Shown in pieces: positions 61,982-64,000 of a stretch of DNA of 64,000 nucleotides. The position numbers were made by a program, and so were the translations under genes. Below the pieces are notes generated by a model. It saw nothing but the letters and a program-made list of their open reading frames with translations. It was not told where the DNA came from and did no database searches. The stretch is from CBDAPX01 sp965198725 (GTDB lineage: Bacteria > Pseudomonadota > Alphaproteobacteria > Rhodobacterales > Rhodobacteraceae), in the NCBI GenBank assembly GCA_965198725.1, contig CBDAPX010000001.1:1550001-1614000 (forward strand), given 5' to 3'. Position 1 is the first letter of the stretch. Every line of letters begins with the position of its first letter.

Positions 61982-63481
61982 TCAAATTCCCAAGTAGTCT
62001 TTTACGACGGCTTCGCTGCCTTCTGCATGCACGCGTGTCAGCCAATGGGTAAAAGTCTCTGCAAACCGGTCATTTTCCGAGAGATCCCCATAAAACTGCT
62101 TTTGTTCGATCCACGTCATAGGCGACGTCTGCGCCGCCTTGGCCGCGTCATTCAAAACTGACCAATGCGGATCGTTTGGGGCAATAACCTCGCCAGTTTC
62201 GCGAGTGCCCAGACACATGCGCGCCCACAGCGCCTCTACCAGACACAGTCCGTCAATCGATGCCCCGGCGGACAACGCATCGCGCAGGATCGGGACCACA
62301 AAGCCGCTGTGACGCGATGAGCCATCAAAGGCCACCCGCCGCGTGGTGTCTTTGATAGACGGGTTCGCAAATCGCCCTTCGATCAATTCCAAATAGGTTT
62401 CGGGTGCCATGTTCGGCACCGGCGCGACGTAGGGGGCAATCTCTTCGGCTTGCACTTTGCGAAAAAACGCCGCGATCACGGGATGGCGCATGCATTCCGC
62501 GATGGTTTCAACAGACAGCAACTCTCCGATATTGGCGACGACCTGATGTCCGGCATTCAGGATGCGGATTTTCATCGCCTCGTAATCGTGCACACGGTCT
62601 GTAAAAATCGCGCCGACACTTTCCCAATCGGGACGCCCGTTGCAGAATTTGTCCTCAATCACCCATTGGCGGAAGTTTTCATGCGTGACCGGGGCCGCAT
62701 CGTTGAGTCCCAAGCCGCGGGCCAGTGCGATCTCTTGTGGACCGGTTGCCGGCACGATGCAATCCACCATCGAGTTCGGAAAGGCGCCGTTTTCGGCGAT
62801 CCAGTCTGCCAAGGCGGGGTCGGAGAGACGCGCAAGACCAAGGACGATCTTGCGCAGGATCTCTCCGTTGCCTTGCAAATTGTCACAGCTCAGCGCCGTA
62901 AAGGCGGGAATGCCCTTGTCGCGCCGCCGCTTCAACGCGGCAACCATGGCACCAAACGCGGTCCGTGGTTTATCCGGGTTGGCCGCGTCATGCTGGATAT
63001 CGGGGTGTTGTACATCCAGTTGGTTGGTAGCGGCATCCACAAAATAGCCACCCTCGGTCACCGTGAGTGAAACAATGCGGATCGCGTCTGACGACATGCA
63101 TTCGATCAAGGGCGCATTTGTTTCGTCAATCGGCAGATAATCAACCATCGCGCCGGTGATTTCCGCGCGGGTGCCGGATGGGTCAAGCTCTATGAGCGAG
63201 GTCAGGCAATCCTGTGCCAGCAGCTTTTCCCGCATGACCGCATCGTAGGGGCGCACGCCTGCGCCGATGATCGCCCAGTTCAGCGCCGATCCCTGTTGCA
63301 TCAACCGGTGCAGGTACCACGCCTGGTGGGCGCGGTGGAAATTCCCGACGCCAATATGGACGATGCCTGCGCTCAGCTGACCGCGATCATAGCTCGGTCG
63401 GGCAATCTTGTCTGGCAAAGAGGTCAGGCTTGCATTGCTCAGACCGTTTCGTTCGGGTTGTTGGTACGCGATTGTGTTCAT
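61982..63481 (-). CDS. mtlK: Mannitol 2-dehydrogenase family protein
   Basis: 499 residues, usual length for long-chain polyol dehydrogenases. IVHIGVGNFHRAHQAWYLHR near the N-terminus (NAD fold) and the catalytic region MKIRILNAGHQVVANIGELL with Lys, Asn and His. Oxidises D-mannitol to fructose or related polyols. ATG 63481 shares a base with the smoS stop; the order smoS-mtlK is that of the Rhodobacter polyol operon. Exact substrate not proven. Confidence 0.9.
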   Translation of the reverse strand: MNTIAYQQPERNGLSNASLTSLPDKIARPSYDRGQLSAGIVHIGVGNFHRAHQAWYLHRLMQQGSALNWAIIGAGVRPYDAVMREKLLAQDCLTSLIELDPSGTRAEITGAMVDYLPIDETNAPLIECMSSDAIRIVSLTVTEGGYFVDAATNQLDVQHPDIQHDAANPDKPRTAFGAMVAALKRRRDKGIPAFTALSCDNLQGNGEILRKIVLGLARLSDPALADWIAENGAFPNSMVDCIVPATGPQEIALARGLGLNDAAPVTHENFRQWVIEDKFCNGRPDWESVGAIFTDRVHDYEAMKIRILNAGHQVVANIGELLSVETIAECMRHPVIAAFFRKVQAEEIAPYVAPVPNMAPETYLELIEGRFANPSIKDTTRRVAFDGSSRHSGFVVPILRDALSAGASIDGLCLVEALWARMCLGTRETGEVIAPNDPHWSVLNDAAKAAQTSPMTWIEQKQFYGDLSENDRFAETFTHWLTRVHAEGSEAVVKDYLGI

Positions 63482-64000
63482 CAGCTCATCCACTGCCCAC
63501 CGTCGACATTGTAACATTGTGCGACGATGTAATCGGCCTCGTCGCTGGCCAGAAACACGGCCATGCCGGTCAGGTCATCGGCGGTTCCCATGCGGCCGTA
63601 GGGGACCGCATCGCCGACCTCTTCTTTCTTCTGCCCTGGCGCTTTGCCTTCGTATTTCGCAAAGAAAGCATCAACGCCATCCCAATGATCGCCGTCGACC
63701 ACGCCCGGGGCGATGGCGTTCACATTGATCCCGTGTTCGATCAGGTTCAGTCCTGCCGACTGCGTCAGGCTGATCACCGCTGCTTTGGTGGCACAATAGA
63801 CCCCGACCAAAGCTTCGCCGCGTCGACCGGCCTGGCTGGCCATGTTGATGATCTTCCCACCATCGCCGCGGGCTATCATGTGGCGTGCAACGGCCTGCAT
63901 CGTGAACAGGGTTCCGGCGACGTTGACGTCAAAGACTTTGGCGTAATCGGCGCGCTCGATCTCGGCAATCGGCGCGGCGGTAAAGAGGGCGGCGTTATTG
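63481..64000 (-). CDS. smoS: Sorbitol (L-iditol 2-)dehydrogenase, SmoS-like SDR (partial)
   Basis: The frame is open through base 64000, so the N-terminal part with the NAD-binding glycine motif is outside. Visible are NNAALFTAAP, catalytic YCATKAAVISLTQSAGLNL, NVNAIAPGVVDGDHWDGVD and the C-terminal ADYIVAQCYNVDGGQWMS, which closely resembles sorbitol dehydrogenase of Rhodobacter. Upstream ABC genes of the same polyol operon are expected beyond the window. Confidence 0.88.
   Translation of the reverse strand, partial: NNAALFTAAPIAEIERADYAKVFDVNVAGTLFTMQAVARHMIARGDGGKIINMASQAGRRGEALVGVYCATKAAVISLTQSAGLNLIEHGINVNAIAPGVVDGDHWDGVDAFFAKYEGKAPGQKKEEVGDAVPYGRMGTADDLTGMAVFLASDEADYIVAQCYNVDGGQWMS

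Noticed and set aside
55493..64000. Treating the ABC importer at 55-60 kb as the polyol (smoEFGK) transporter of the mtlK-smoS operon
   Set aside because: The ABC genes have their own divergent promoter and lie apart, with two plus-strand genes between; the smo transporter is expected upstream of smoS outside the window.
1..64000. CRISPR arrays, rRNA operons, prophage structural genes, replication origin
   Set aside because: No regularly spaced repeats, rRNA-like sequence, capsid or tail genes, or dnaA-box clusters were seen.

Overview
The window reads as chromosomal DNA of a marine alphaproteobacterium of the Roseobacter group (Rhodobacteraceae). The basis is gene order (aroA-cmk-rpsA-ihfB-lapA-trpF-trpB; rplY near pth; smoS-mtlK), protein character, moderately high GC, and the density of LysR regulators, ABC importers and oxidoreductases. 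No rRNA genes, CRISPR array or prophage is visible. One tRNA is present, tRNA-Ser(GCU).

Layout. From 0 to 10.6 kb lies a housekeeping block: metK (3' end), a GST, trmB, aroA, cmk, two envelope proteins, rpsA, ihfB, a LapA-type membrane protein, trpF, a small monooxygenase-like gene and trpB. From 10.6 to 25.2 kb housekeeping genes (pth, rplY, trpA, ychF, phhA) are mixed with accessory ones: a serine hydrolase, small ABM monooxygenases with a LysR, an MFS pump, a sulfotransferase, lldD with an Lrp regulator, and a Tat-exported Acg-type nitroreductase with a MarR. tRNA-Ser at 25.08 kb is followed by a decayed tyrosine integrase and an IS3-family element, which is a scar of past integration. From 27 to 44 kb is an accessory region rich in regulators: a quinone-detoxification pair resembling mhqO-mhqD, pirin, isochorismatase-like and amidohydrolase genes, and a periplasmic molybdenum hydroxylase (IorAB type). 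Besides the integrase, four ORFs in the window are each cut by a single in-frame stop codon.

From 43.7 to 61.9 kb lies the most striking part. It is a 13-gene minus-strand operon whose genes nearly all overlap or touch. It encodes a RraA-type aldolase, a MetE-like protein, a methyltransferase, a bicupin, a flavin-binding PNPOx-like protein, a LacI regulator, an SDR, an HpsN/HisD-like dehydrogenase, three double-domain and one single-domain SnoaL/NTF2-like proteins, and one protein I do not recognise. Beside it sit a CUT1-type ABC importer on the same strand and, divergently, a fifth SnoaL-like gene with an amidohydrolase-2 lactonase-like gene. The divergent promoter carries a LacI-type palindrome. 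I infer a catabolic pathway for an imported polyol or sugar-derived, possibly methylated, compound; the substrate is unknown. The window ends inside a polyol operon (mtlK and a partial smoS).
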